Shown: positions 11,862-22,603 of the stretch, one piece after another
How positions within the stretch are numbered: position 1 is the stretch's first letter
Layout of the letters: the number at the start of each line of letters is the position of its first letter
NCBI GenBank assembly: GCA_002917075.1
Contig: NTMA01000140.1
Span: 1 to 64,000, forward strand
Direction: 5' to 3'
Length of the DNA: 64,000 nucleotides
Origin: Hawksworthiomyces lignivorus
Taxonomy: Eukaryota; Ascomycota; Sordariomycetes; Ophiostomatales; Ophiostomataceae
Program-made: the position numbers and the translations under genes
The notes under the pieces: generated by a model
What the model was told of the DNA's origin: nothing
Databases searched by the model: none
Seen by the model: only the letters and a program-made list of their open reading frames with translations

Positions 11862-12380
11862 CGAAGAACTTATTTCTTGGCTTTGTTCGTGAAGGCAGAG
11901 CGCGTCTACTGGGGACTATGTACGGAGTAGCAGGCGGGTGGCGGTCAGAGTTTGCTGAAAGAAAAAAAAATAAAGTGGGTTTCTCTTTGGGGGGATGCTG
12001 ACTTGGGTCTCGTCGTCCATCATATTTTAGGTCCTATTTCACAGCATTGGGTATCCATTCTCGTCCGAGAACGTCTGCTTTCAGACGCAAGCTTCAAGAT
12101 GTCTTCTTTCATTAGGTTTCCTTTGTAGCGGCCAGCAATTGATGTGCTAAGATAGTTCTAGGGTCCCTGTAAGAAAAGAATAGCCCAAGGTGCCACCCCA
12201 ATCCTCGCTACTAGAGGATTGGCGAAATGCAGGCGGCAGTGACATATATACGTATGAACCACCAGAGTGAAAGCAGTGAACAGAAAAAAGAGCTATATGC
12301 ATGAGACCGAGCTTCTCCAATCCCCCCATCCTTCCTTTCCTATCTACCCATTCGAAAAGGATCATATCTATGATTCCGAT
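11862..12380. other. Intergenic, tRNA 5' flank and MCC-beta 3' flank
   Basis: 519 bp with one TACGGAGTA element (11921-11929). No gene seen. Confidence 0.6.
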
Positions 12381-14332
12381 TTACATCCGGAAGACGCCGA
12401 ACTTGGTCGCATTGGGCGCGACCTCGTTGCGGCCGCCCATGGCCGCCCGCAGGCCGAGGCCCAGGTAGCGGCGTGTGTGCTGCGGCGGAATGACGCCGTC
12501 GTCCTATAGCGGGAAAAAAAAGTTAGTCATGGACGCACAAAGAATCAAAGGAAAAAAAAAAAAAAACGCACCCAGAGGCGCGCGCTCGAGTAGACGGCGT
12601 CGCTCTCGCGCTCGATGCGGGCGCGCAGGGCCGGGTCGGCGGCGCGGCCGACGGTCTCCATGACGGTGGCGAGCTGCTCGCTGCCCATGACGGCGATGCG
12701 GGCGTTGGGCCACATCCAGAGGAAGCGGGGGCTGTAGGCGCGGCCGCACATGCCGTAGTTGCCGGCGCCGTAGCTGCCGCCGACGACGACGGTGAACTTG
12801 GGGACGTCGGCGCAGGCGACGGCGGCGACGAGCTTGGCGCCGTGCTTGGCGATGCCCTCGCGCTCGGCCTCGCGGCCGACCATGAAGCCGGCAATGTTCT
12901 GGAGGAAGACGAGGGGCACGCCGCGCTGGGCGCACAGCTCGATAAAGTGGGCGCCCTTGAGGGCGGCGGCGGACAGGAGGACGCCGTCGTTGGCGACGAT
13001 GCCGACGCGCTGGCCGTAGATGCGGGCGAAGCCCGTGACCAGGGTGGTACCGTAGTCGCGCTTGAACTCGGCAAAGGCAGAGCCGTCGACGACGCGGGCG
13101 ATGATCTCGCGGGCGGCCAGCGGGCGGCGCAGGTTCGTGGAGGCGATGCCCAGCAGCTCGTCGGCGTCGTAGAGGGGCTCGGCGAAGCCGTCACTCTCAG
13201 ACGACAAAGACGACAAAGACTGCTGCGGCGGGTAGTTGAGGTTCGCCACGGACCGCCGCGCCAGCGCGATGGCGTGGGCGTCGTCGACGGCCAGGTAGTC
13301 GGTGACGCCCGACACGGACGAGTGCATGCGGCCGCCGCCCAGGTCCTCGGCGCTGACGACCTCGCCGGTGGCGGCCTTGACCAGCGGGGGGCCCGCCAGA
13401 AAAATGTGGCCCTGGTCCTGCACGATGATGCTCTCGTCGCTCATGGCCGGCACGTAGGCGCCGCCGGCGGTGCAGGGCCCCATGACGACGGCCAGCTGGG
13501 GGATGCCCTGGGCGGACATGCGGGCCTGGTTGTAAAAGATGCGGCCGAAGTGGTCGCGGTCCGGAAACACGTCGGCCTGCAGCGGCAGATTCGCGCCGCC
13601 CGAGTCCACCAGGTACAGGCAGGGCAGGCGGTTCTGCCAGGCGACCTCCTGGGCGCGCAGGTGCTTCTTCACGGTGATGGGGAAGTACGAGCCGCCCTTG
13701 ACGGTGCTGTCGTTGGCCACGACGACGCACGTCACGCCCTCGACCACGCCGACGCCCGCGATCAGGCCGCCCGCCGGCACGTCCACGGCCTTGCCGCCCT
13801 CCTCGTACAGCTCGTGGCCCGCCAGCGTGGACAGCTCCAGGAAGCTCGTGCCCGGGTCCAGCAGCGCGGCCACGCGGTCGCGCGGCAGCATCTTGCCGCG
13901 CGCAATGTGCTTTGCCCTCGCCTTCTCCGACCCGCCGAGCTGCACCCGCCGCGTCAGCTGGTCGAGCCGCTCCATGGCCTCGCCCATGAGCCGGGCGTTC
14001 TCGCGGAACTCGTCTGACGACGGGTCCACCGCGGTGGGCAGGGCAGAGAGTGCCGCATCAGAAGGTCCGGCGGCGGCGAAGCCGGCAATGCCACGCTGCT
14101 GCTGCTGCTGCTGCGGAACGGACAGCCTCTGGGCCTGCAGGACTGTGCCGGCGGCAACAGCTGGTTGCGCTATTCTCGGCCGTCTCCGCAAGAGAACATT
14201 CTGTGTGCCAAAGAACCGCACCGTGCTGCTGCTCGTCGCGGCTGCTGTTCCTGCTGTTGACGCACGCCGACATGCCTGGCACAGCTGCGGCGTCAGACGC
14301 ATGGCCCCCCGCGCGTTCCTTGAGAGCGTCAT
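12381..14332 (-). CDS. mccB: 3-methylcrotonyl-CoA carboxylase, beta (carboxyltransferase) subunit
   Basis: 627 residues from exons 14332-12572 and 12503-12381; the 68-nt intron cuts off the last 40 codons. The non-biotinylated subunit transfers carboxyl from biotin to 3-methylcrotonyl-CoA in mitochondrial leucine degradation. An Arg/Ser/Ala-rich presequence of about 50 residues precedes the carboxyltransferase fold. Family blocks include [59 protein letters not shown] and [17 protein letters not shown], and the end is [32 protein letters not shown] separates it from propionyl-CoA carboxylase. It is divergent from isovaleryl-CoA dehydrogenase, the preceding dehydrogenation step of the same pathway. 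The biotinylated alpha subunit is not in the window. Confidence 0.95.
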
Positions 14333-15189
14333 TGGAATGATACAAGAAGAGACGTCCAGGAGATTCGACTGATTCTGGCTTGGCTTTCAAAGTCTCACAG
14401 CAAGGACAAAGAAGAAAAGGGTAGAGAACTGGAAGAAGTGGACAATCAACCAAACCCGCAGCAAGGTTTTCGGTCTGTTCCTGAATTTCGTTGACCTCGG
14501 GTTTGGCTAGGCACTCCCTAGCAGCAGTGCTGTAACAAGTAGCTGCTAACTATTTACAGGCGGATTTTGTTTAGCGAAGCAAAATGGGGAGCGACCCTAT
14601 TAGTGACGTCTTGTGCCGAACTTTTCTCTGGGGTAAGAGCGAATTGGTTGCGGAGTGGTGGAAGGAACTAAGGAGAACTAAGGAAAACAACTCTTACCAA
14701 AAAGCGTTGATTGCCGTCAAAAGCCGCTCTAAGCCGCCGCCGCCCGCCAGCTTTGTATTTCAATTGAGGCAGCCCCAACTTACGCCAGGCCTTCAGCGCT
14801 TTCAGCGCCTTCCGTGTCTTGTGTTGCTTCTGTTTCAGGGCTCCTTCTCCCCTTGTAAAACACAACCCGCACAGTCCGTTCGCTCCTGCCTGTCCCTTCC
14901 CCTAGACTCGGCATACCGTCTCCCCCCTCATCAGCTCTTCCTCTAAGCCGAGGAAATTCATGTAGGTGAGCAAAAGGGCAAACCACGTGTGGAAACTCAG
15001 TTGAGATCTCATTAGACATTTCACAATTCTCACTATTTTTGTTCTCCAAGAGAAAGAGTAGGATCGAGTAGGATCCTCTCGTGCACTTTTTCGTTTTGTA
15101 CATTGCTGCGTGTTTTCCAGTGTCTTTTGCAGCTGCCAATTGCTTCCTTTCGTCGCCGGCCCTTTCTTCCCGTCTAAGGACAGACCAAT
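14333..15189. promoter_or_regulatory. Divergent promoter, mccB / ivd
   Basis: 857 bp between the two start codons of the leucine-catabolism pair, so both probably share control elements. A CRE-like TGACGTC occurs at 14604-14610 and a CCAAT at about 15136-15140. No other clear operator was recognised. Confidence 0.6.
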
Positions 15190-16630
15190 ATGGCCAGCCT
15201 ACGAACTCTCCGGCCATTGGCCCGGTCTGCCGTCAAGTCCTGCTGTTCCGCACCTCGTCTCTCCTCTTCGCGCTCGCCAGTCTGTGCCTCCGCGGTCAGC
15301 TCGTCTCTCGGCCAGCAGCAGAGGCGGCACGCCTCGTCCAAGCACCCCAAGGGCTTCGTGCCGCCGACGCCAGAGGACCTCGAGGAGCTGCGCGAGCGCG
15401 TGCAGGAGTTTACGCGCCGCGAGGTGACCGAGGAGGTGGCGGCGGCGGCCGACAAGAACAACAGCTTCCCGGCCGGCCTGTGGCCCAAGCTGGGCGAGGC
15501 CGGGTTCCTGGGCATCACGGCGGACGAGGACGTGGGCGGGCTCGGGCTGGGGTACCAGGCGCACTGCGTGGTCATGGAGGAGCTGTCGCGGGCCAGCGGG
15601 TCGGTGGCGCTGAGCTACGCGGCGCACTCGCAGCTGTGCGTCAACCAGATCCAGCTGCACGGCACGCCGGCGCAGAAGCAGGAGTTTCTGGCGGGGCTGA
15701 TCGCCGGCGACAAGGTCGGCGCCCTCGCCATGTCGGAGAGCGGCGCCGGCAGCGACGTGGTGGGCATGCGCATGACGGCCAAGGAGGCGACGGACGGCCA
15801 CGGCCGCGCGGGCTACGTGCTCAGCGGCACCAAGATGTGGATCACCAACGGGCCCGACGCCGACGTCGTCGTCGTCTACGCCAAGACCAAGCCCGACGCC
15901 GGGTCCAAGGGCATCACGGCCTTCCTCGTCGACACGCGCGCGTCGCCCGGCTTCTCGTGCGCCCGCAAGCTCGACAAGATGGGCATGCGCGGCAGCAACA
16001 CGGGCGAGCTCGTCTTTGACAGCGTCTTCGTGCCCGCCGACCGCGTCCTCGGCGCCCTGCACGGCGGCGCCCGCGTGCTCATGTCCGGCCTCGACCTCGA
16101 GCGCCTCGTCCTCAGCGCCGGGCCCCTCGGCCTCATGCAGGCCGCCCTCGACGTCACCCTGCCCTACGTCCACCAGCGCAAGCAGTTCGGCGTCCCCGTC
16201 GCCTCCTTCCAGCTCGTCCAGGGCCGCCTCGCCGACATGTACACCAAGATGCGCGCCTCCCGCGCCTACACCTACGCCACCGCCCGCCAGGTCGACGAGT
16301 CCGGCGAGATCCGCACCCAGGACTGCGCCGGCGCCATCCTCTACGCCGCCGAGCGCGCCACCGAGTGCGCCCTCGACAGCATCCAGCTGCTCGGCGGCAT
16401 GGGCTACATGGAGGAGATGCCCGCTAGCCGCATCCTCCGAGAGTGAGTCTTTTTCCGCTTCTTATCTGCCCTCTTTTTTTTTTGCTTTCGACTGAGCTGA
16501 CCAGCACTCTCCTCTTCCCCCTCCTCCCTCCAACAGCGCAAAACTCTACGAGATTGGTGCCGGCACCAGCGAGGTCCGCCGTATGGTGATCGGACGTGCC
16601 TTCAACAAGGAGTATGCCCACCTAGCATAG
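15190..16630 (+). CDS. ivdA: Isovaleryl-CoA dehydrogenase
   Basis: 448 residues from exons 15190-16442 and 16537-16630 (94-nt intron). This FAD-dependent mitochondrial acyl-CoA dehydrogenase oxidises isovaleryl-CoA to 3-methylcrotonyl-CoA, the substrate of the carboxylase encoded next door. An Arg/Ser-rich presequence of about 45 residues contains no acidic residues. Signature 1 is [14 protein letters not shown]. Signature 2 begins [19 protein letters not shown] and continues across the splice into [16 protein letters not shown]. The catalytic glutamate of the isovaleryl/long-chain type is Glu304 in [17 protein letters not shown] rather than the later position used by other acyl-CoA dehydrogenases, which supports this specific call. 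Confidence 0.95.
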
Positions 16631-17869
16631 AATCCATGCAAGGGGGTTGCATAGACTGGATGCATGTGATCTGCTGCGAGTGCGAGAACACACGGGCGCC
16701 CTTGCAGGTTTGGCAGGCCTTTGGGGTTATGACGTCATAAAGGGCATCTGGGAAAATGGCACAAGATATACTCGAGTATCGTACAGGGGGTAGCTGGGCG
16801 TCGTCAGAGGCAACAGCATTGAGAGCCCAACCAAGCAGCGGGCAGACGTGGCGCATCGCAGAGCGGAATTGAGACGAGCACAAGATCTGTCAAGAATGCG
16901 TCGCCATAAATTGCTCGACTGCTCCGGCAGGGCCTTTTTTGTCCCCATTCCTCGTCACTAGATACACTACAGCAGAATAGGAATCTAGAATTGGCAATGT
17001 GAAACGATCTTCCCACATTTCAATCAGTTTTTGTTCCTGGCTTCTCCGGAGTCGCACAAAAAGTCACACAACTGTAAAATGAAATGCTTTGCGTTCCAAG
17101 ATCTCGTGTTGCCATTGCTTCCGCCTATAGGGCAAATCGGCCCTCGCAGCGGGCGATTGGCGCAATTAGCATCACCCACCGAGACTCGTTTTCGTTTTTT
17201 TTTCACTGGCAGACCCAGATTACGGCCGGGCGAGAGCTCTTTGGTCGAGACAGATCCCAAATGGAGCTGTTTTGCGGGGAAATTGTGGGCTGAGCTGCTG
17301 TGGGCCCTGGGAACGAGATAACAGTCAGACCACCAACACAACCCAGATGACGGATCAGGCCAGGAGGCGGCATCCAGAACACCCCCTGCTCGTGGCCCGC
17401 TGCAGAGGGGCGTGAGGGGTCACTTACATGCACAAACTTCATGATCGAGACGCATCGGTCAATTGGCTCAGAGGGAGCTCTGCTCCTCGAGAGGTCGTTT
17501 CGCGTCTTTTCGCTCGTAAATATCTGCCACATCGCCTGACTCGTGTAGAGCTTCCCCCTCTTATAAGAGAGGTTCGGAGTACTAAAAGGCATTCCGGAAG
17601 CGCCACCCGTCCAAGTCTAAGACACTCGCATCTCACCTTTGGCTTTTGGATCGGTTGCTCACTCATCGCTGCTTGTCTTTGTGGAGTGACTTATTCATTG
17701 AATTACCCAATTTCGAAAACCAATTGTGAATTTTTTTTTGGCCGTTCCAACTACCGTTCGCCTGCAAACGTCACGGAAGAAAAGTACCAAGTACCACGTA
17801 CTAAAATCCAAGCTCGACCAGCTTTTCCAAAGTCTCTCCCCTCGCCAATAAATATTCTCTCTGTCCACG
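16631..17869. other. Intergenic, ivd 3' flank and alcohol dehydrogenase promoter
   Basis: 1.24 kb containing a 14-bp CRE palindrome (16727-16740) and AT-rich sequence. Repeated GTACC/GTAC words lie at about 17783-17801, just upstream of the next gene. No gene seen. Confidence 0.6.
16727..16740. promoter_or_regulatory. CRE palindrome TTATGACGTCATAA
   Basis: A perfect 14-bp palindrome with the full TGACGTCA core for bZIP factors of the ATF/CREB class. It lies 97 bp past the ivd stop and 1.13 kb before the alcohol dehydrogenase ATG, so its target is unclear. Confidence 0.5.
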
Positions 17870-19190
17870 ATGAACGCTCTAAGGACTCTGGGAGCCCGTT
17901 CTGCCGGACGAACCATTACAAGAACACTCGCTCGCGGAAGCTACGCTGCTGCGACCACTACGACTTCTGCAACATCTGCAACACAACCGCTTAGAACAGC
18001 TACTTATCATCACCACCTCTTCTCCACCACCTCCCCCGTCTTCTACGCCGCCAACAGCACAATGAAGGCTCTCGTCTACAAGGGCGTCGGCAGCGTGCAG
18101 CTGCAGGAGCGCCCGCGGCCCCAGGTGCAGAGCCCGACCGACGCCGTCGTGCGCGTCACCAAGACCACCATCTGCGGCACCGACCTGCACATCCGCAAGG
18201 GCGACGTCGCCACTTGCGAGCCCGGCCGCGTCCTGGGCCACGAGGGCGTCGGCGTCGTCGAGGCCGTCGGCGCCTCCGTGACTGGCTTCAAGGCTGGCGA
18301 CCGCGTGCTCATCTCGTGCATCTGCTCCTGCGCCGCCTGCACCTACTGCCGCCGCGGCATGTACTCGCACTGCACCACCGGCGGCTGGATCCTCGGCAAC
18401 ACCATCGACGGCACCCAGGCCGAGTACGTCCGCATCCCCCACGCCGACTCCAGCCTGTACCCGCTGCCCGCCGACGCCGACGACGCCTACGCCGCCTCCC
18501 TCGTCATGCTCTCGGACATTTTCCCCACGGGCTTCGAGTGCGGCGTCCAGAACGCCCGCGTCGCCCCGGGCTCCACCGTCGCCATCGTCGGCGCCGGCCC
18601 CGTCGGCCTGGCCGCCCTCATCACCGCCCAGCTCTACGCCCCGTCCCAGATCATCGTCATCGACTTTGACGAGCACCGCCTGGCCACCGCCAAGGCCCTC
18701 GGCGCCACCGCTACCGTCAACAACGGCGGCGGCGACGCCGGTGCCGCCCGCGCCGAGGCCGCCGTCAAGGAGCTCACCGCCGGCGTCGGCTGCGACGCCG
18801 TGCTCGAGGCCGTCGGCGTCCCCGCCAGCTTCGAGCTCTGCCAGCACCTGCTCGCCCCCGGCGGCACCCTGGCCAACGTCGGCGTCCACGGCGCCAGCGC
18901 CCCGCTGCACCTCGAGACCCTCTGGGACAAGAACATCAGCATCACCACCCGCCTGGTCGACACCGTCACCCTGCCCATGTTGCTCAAGCTGGTCCAGAAC
19001 CGCCGGCTCGACCCCGGCAAGCTGATCACGCACAGTAAGTCGCTGCCACCCTCTCAACGAAAATTCAAAGGGAACAAACAGGCTAACACGCTCGGCAGAA
19101 TTCAAATTCTCAGAAATGGAAAAGGCGTACGAGACCTTTGGCGCGGCAGCCAAGCACGATGCCCTCAAGGTGCTCGTGGAGATGGAGTAA
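17870..19190 (+). CDS. Zinc-dependent alcohol dehydrogenase with organellar leader
   Basis: 418 residues from exons 17870-19034 and 19099-19190 (64-nt intron; the spliced join reads ITHKFKFSEMEKAYETF). This is a medium-chain dehydrogenase/reductase. Catalytic zinc ligands include Cys102 (TICGTDLH) and His124 (GHEGVG). The structural-zinc loop CICSCAACTYCRRGMYSHC holds four spaced cysteines and the coenzyme loop is GAGPVGL. Residues 1-64 are Arg/Ser/Thr-rich without acidic residues, a likely mitochondrial presequence. The conserved core begins at Met65 (MKALVYKG, ATG at 18062), which has a good ACA context, so a second cytosolic product is possible. Substrate is unknown. Its place beside leucine-catabolism genes is suggestive only. 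Confidence 0.9.
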
Positions 19191-19954
19191 CGAGAAGAAA
19201 AAGGAAGTAAAAATAAAGAAAAAAAAAGAAAATGAAAGTGACAGAGGCAGGCTGGCGATAAGCGTAGTGACATCTATATTTTGGCGGGGAAGACAAAGCG
19301 TAATTTCTTTATAGCTCTGGCGTTACCTTGGAAGCATACGGGGACCATAGGGGCCGCATAGGAGCTGGCGGCTGGTATTTGGAGAAAGATGAAACTGGGA
19401 GAGAGTGGGAAAACCTAAGCCTGTCTTGCGTTTACAACGACTCCAGCTAGTTAGCTAGGAAGACACAGAAAGTAAAGATTAGCAAAGTGCTTCATGTTCC
19501 ATAATGCTATATCTGGCTCGTGATTTTTTTTCCTCCATATATGCCATCCGTCCCGGTAGCCAAGCCTACCATATATTGAAATGCATCGCTTGCGAAAAAC
19601 CAAAAACTAGGAATGAACGTAGACAATAAAATAGAAAACGAAGAAAAGTGCATATAAATACAGAAAATAACTAGCTGTAACCTCGCCAAGAAAGATTGTC
19701 CTTAAAAAACGTTCCATTCCTTCCTTTGCTATCCCGGACGCCCTATGCATGTGGTTCCTCCCAGCGCTAGAGATGCACAGCAGACTAAATAGAACACTTG
19801 ATACAATGTGTATCAGAATTTGAAAACAGAAAAAATAAAGAGTAAGATGCAGCAAACAACCCAGCCTAGAACTACAAAACTGCCTCTGGCAGCGGAGAGC
19901 AACAGGTTGTCATTGCCGAGGCTAGCGGTGATCTGGTTCCCGAGCGATGGACTC
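19191..19954. other. Intergenic, convergent 3' flanks
   Basis: AT-rich DNA between the alcohol dehydrogenase (+) and the DUF1752-like gene (-). No gene seen. Confidence 0.65.
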
Positions 19955-22603
19955 TCAATCTCTCGAGGCCTCGTGCTGGTCTCTTCCATTGCGGGCCTCA
20001 CGCCAAGATGCAAAAGTGCCTTCGCCAAGGCGTTCCTTTTCGCGGTCCAGGATGACATTCAGCTGGCTGCGCGTGCGAGCAAATGGGATGCGAGGTGTTG
20101 GTGTCGGCCGAGTCGGCGTGAACAGAGGTCGGTGTGCCGGGTTTTGATCTGTGTAGCTAAAGCTGCCACGCTCCGACCTGGGTGGTAGCTCGCTTTGTGT
20201 GGAATCTTCAGGCTGGTCTCCAAGTCCCGTACTTGAGTACAATTCAAACGGGTCTGGGCCCTCGGCATCCATAAATATACCGCTCGCAGCCACCATGGAT
20301 GGCGCAGCGATCGTCGGGGTTCCGACTATAGGTGCGAGCACAGGTGAGCGGTGAGCGTCACTGCCTCGTCTGTGCTGCAGAGCATAACTGTCTTGCGACA
20401 ATGATCTGGAGAGCCGAGGCGGGAGCGCCGACCCAGCTCCGATGCTACCTGAGGGGAGAAACTGTGACGATGCTGGCGAAACACTGCCAGCAGCCCCGGT
20501 TCCCATCGTTGCAGCCGCTCGTCCAAGCTGTTGCCGGTGGCTCTGTCCCGGCTCGAAGGGGAGCGTCAACTGGCGCCTTGGGCCGCCTCGGCCGAGAGAA
20601 ATGGGGCCGGCCGATCTGTTTAAATGAGCTGGTGGCTGTTGATTCCGTAGGACCCGCGGCATTTCTAGCACAGATGAACTTCCTGATGATGCTACGCTGG
20701 AAGACGCAGCCAAGCCCCCAGGCACCTGGCGAGTGAAAGAGGGCCGTTGTGTTCTAGAAACACCGCTCGGAACAACACCCGTGGAGGATCTGTCTGACGT
20801 TGAATCTGCCGCAGATCCCGCTGTTGGTGACACTGCTGTTGCAGTCGAAGCTGGCGACAGGTTCTGATGTTGCTGAGAGAGGATAAGTTGTTTATTCACA
20901 GATTTCGGGATTGAGCCTGAAGATTGTGAAGACTGCTCCTGTTGTTGCTGCATTTGCTGCAGTACCTGCCGCCGCTGCAGCTGCCGTTGTGCTTGCAGCT
21001 GCTGCTGTTGCGCTTGGAGCTGCTGTTGCTGAAGTCTGGTCTGCTGCTGGTGACTCGCTGGAGGCACAACATCTCGTCTTGACGGTACCAAAGACAGCGG
21101 ATCTTTATCTTCAATTTCCTCTTCTTCGATAAGATTCTGCGCAGAAGGCCGCAGGAGTAGCGGAGACTGAGAGTCTCGAGGGCCAGATGCTTCGGAGGTT
21201 GCAGAGGATTGTGAACCCGACCGCTTCGATACAAAAGCTTTCCTCTTCGAGGCTGAGGAGCTCGCAACAAACTTCTTTTTGGCGTGCTTGGACCGATTGG
21301 ATTTGTGGGTCTCGCGCTTCGCAGAGGCCGTCTTGCTGGTGCTGGCTGACGAAGACGACTGGTCGGCGGTATGCATATCGTGACTGCTATTTTTATTGGA
21401 GCTTGCACTTCCGCTTCCGCTGGCAATGCTGCTCGCAACAGCATTCTCGCCTGAGCTAGTACTCGTGTTTCCTTCTTCGTCGTCTTCCGAGTTTGCACCT
21501 GAAGGCAATGCAAATCGTGGCGTCGGCCGAGGACCTGACAAGGATGGTCTGGGCTTGCGAAGAATTGACTGAGCTGGTTGTGGTCTTGACGACGAGGAAG
21601 ACAGCTTTTTCACCTGAGCTTCTTGTGAAGTTTCCGTGTTAGTCGACCTTTCAGATCCCCCGCCTCCATTGCTGCCATCATAGTCGTCTTCAGTTTCATC
21701 TGTGCTTGCAATGCCTTTTCCTTTCTCTCCCCTTTTACTTGCAGCTTGACCTTGAATATAGGTTTGAGTTGAGGATGCTTGCTCGTCGGCTTTAGTTACA
21801 CCGACAGATTTCTTTTCCTCCAGTTCGTCTACCTTGAGCTTTCTAAGCTGAGAGCTCGGCTCTCGCTCGGTTTGCTGTCTCTCTGGCTTCTTAGCCTTTG
21901 CGGATGGTGGTAGCCGGATTAAATTCGGTATCTTCAGGAAGAGGGAAATACGTCAGCAAGAGTCGTGCAACATCAACAACAAGGACCTTGCCAGTGGGTA
22001 ATTTACCGTTAGTCCTTCATATCTACTAGTGGGCATTCGTAGAGGAACGAATGTCGGTCCATTTGAGATATTCTCGTAAAGTTTTGCAAGCGTCTTGCCA
22101 CTCAAATTACGGCGTTGGCTGCCCCAAACATGCCACCAGAAGCTTTCCAGCCGGTTCGCGGTTGGGTCATAGAGTTTGCGATGGGTTATGGTGTACACTA
22201 CGATTATAGGTTTATTAGCAGGGCTACTCGCCAATTGCGGAGATCAAGCAAACGACCTCTGCCGGGATATCAGGGGAGACAAACCACGCCAGTATTCCCG
22301 CAGCTTTTCAGGAGGTATGATATCGTAATTAGCTACTTCTCGGTAAACTTCGGCAGTGTTTCCCACGATGCCTCTCGGAAGTATCGGGAGTGCTTCTTCC
22401 ATAGAATCACCAGTCGCACCGTTGGTAGCTGCATCAGCAGGGGATGCTGAAGCACTATTCGAAGCCTGCTCCATATGGCTCTTAGAGCTTTGTTTCCCTT
22501 TTCCAGAACTCATGTTGCCTGCCGACTTGTTTTCGTCGGAGCCGCTCGCTTTTCGGCGGGCATCGGTGGAGCGAGTGCCCAGTGTAGTTGAAGAAGTTGC
22601 CAT
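19955..22603 (-). CDS. Ser/Gln-rich protein with probable AreA-type DUF1752 domain
   Basis: 828 residues from exons 22603-22285, 22197-22007 and 21931-19955 (introns of 87 and 75 nt). Both splices keep frame and restore a conserved block at about residues 90-170: IIPPEKLREYWRVYT, then RLESFWWHVWGS, LSGKTLAKLYENIS and GPTFVPLR. The Trp-rich RLE-x-FWW-x-VWGS core resembles the fungal DUF1752/AreA GATA-like N-terminal domain (PF08550), but there is no GATA zinc finger. The rest is low complexity: Ser-rich and basic runs, then a Gln-rich, coiled-coil-like stretch of about 50 residues with leucine spacing near the middle, then Ser/Pro/Arg sequence. The likely role is a phosphoregulated adaptor or nuclear protein; function is unknown. 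The ATG at 22603 is the first in frame. Confidence 0.75.

Noticed and set aside
12842..14017. Plus-strand frame of 391 codons opposite the carboxylase
   Set aside because: An antisense shadow; the carboxyltransferase motifs lie on the minus strand.
17879..19273. Long minus-strand open frame (464 codons) opposite the alcohol dehydrogenase
   Set aside because: It is an antisense shadow. High GC at third codon positions of the real gene removes stops on the other strand, and the product is Gly/Ala/Val/Asp-rich without any motif.
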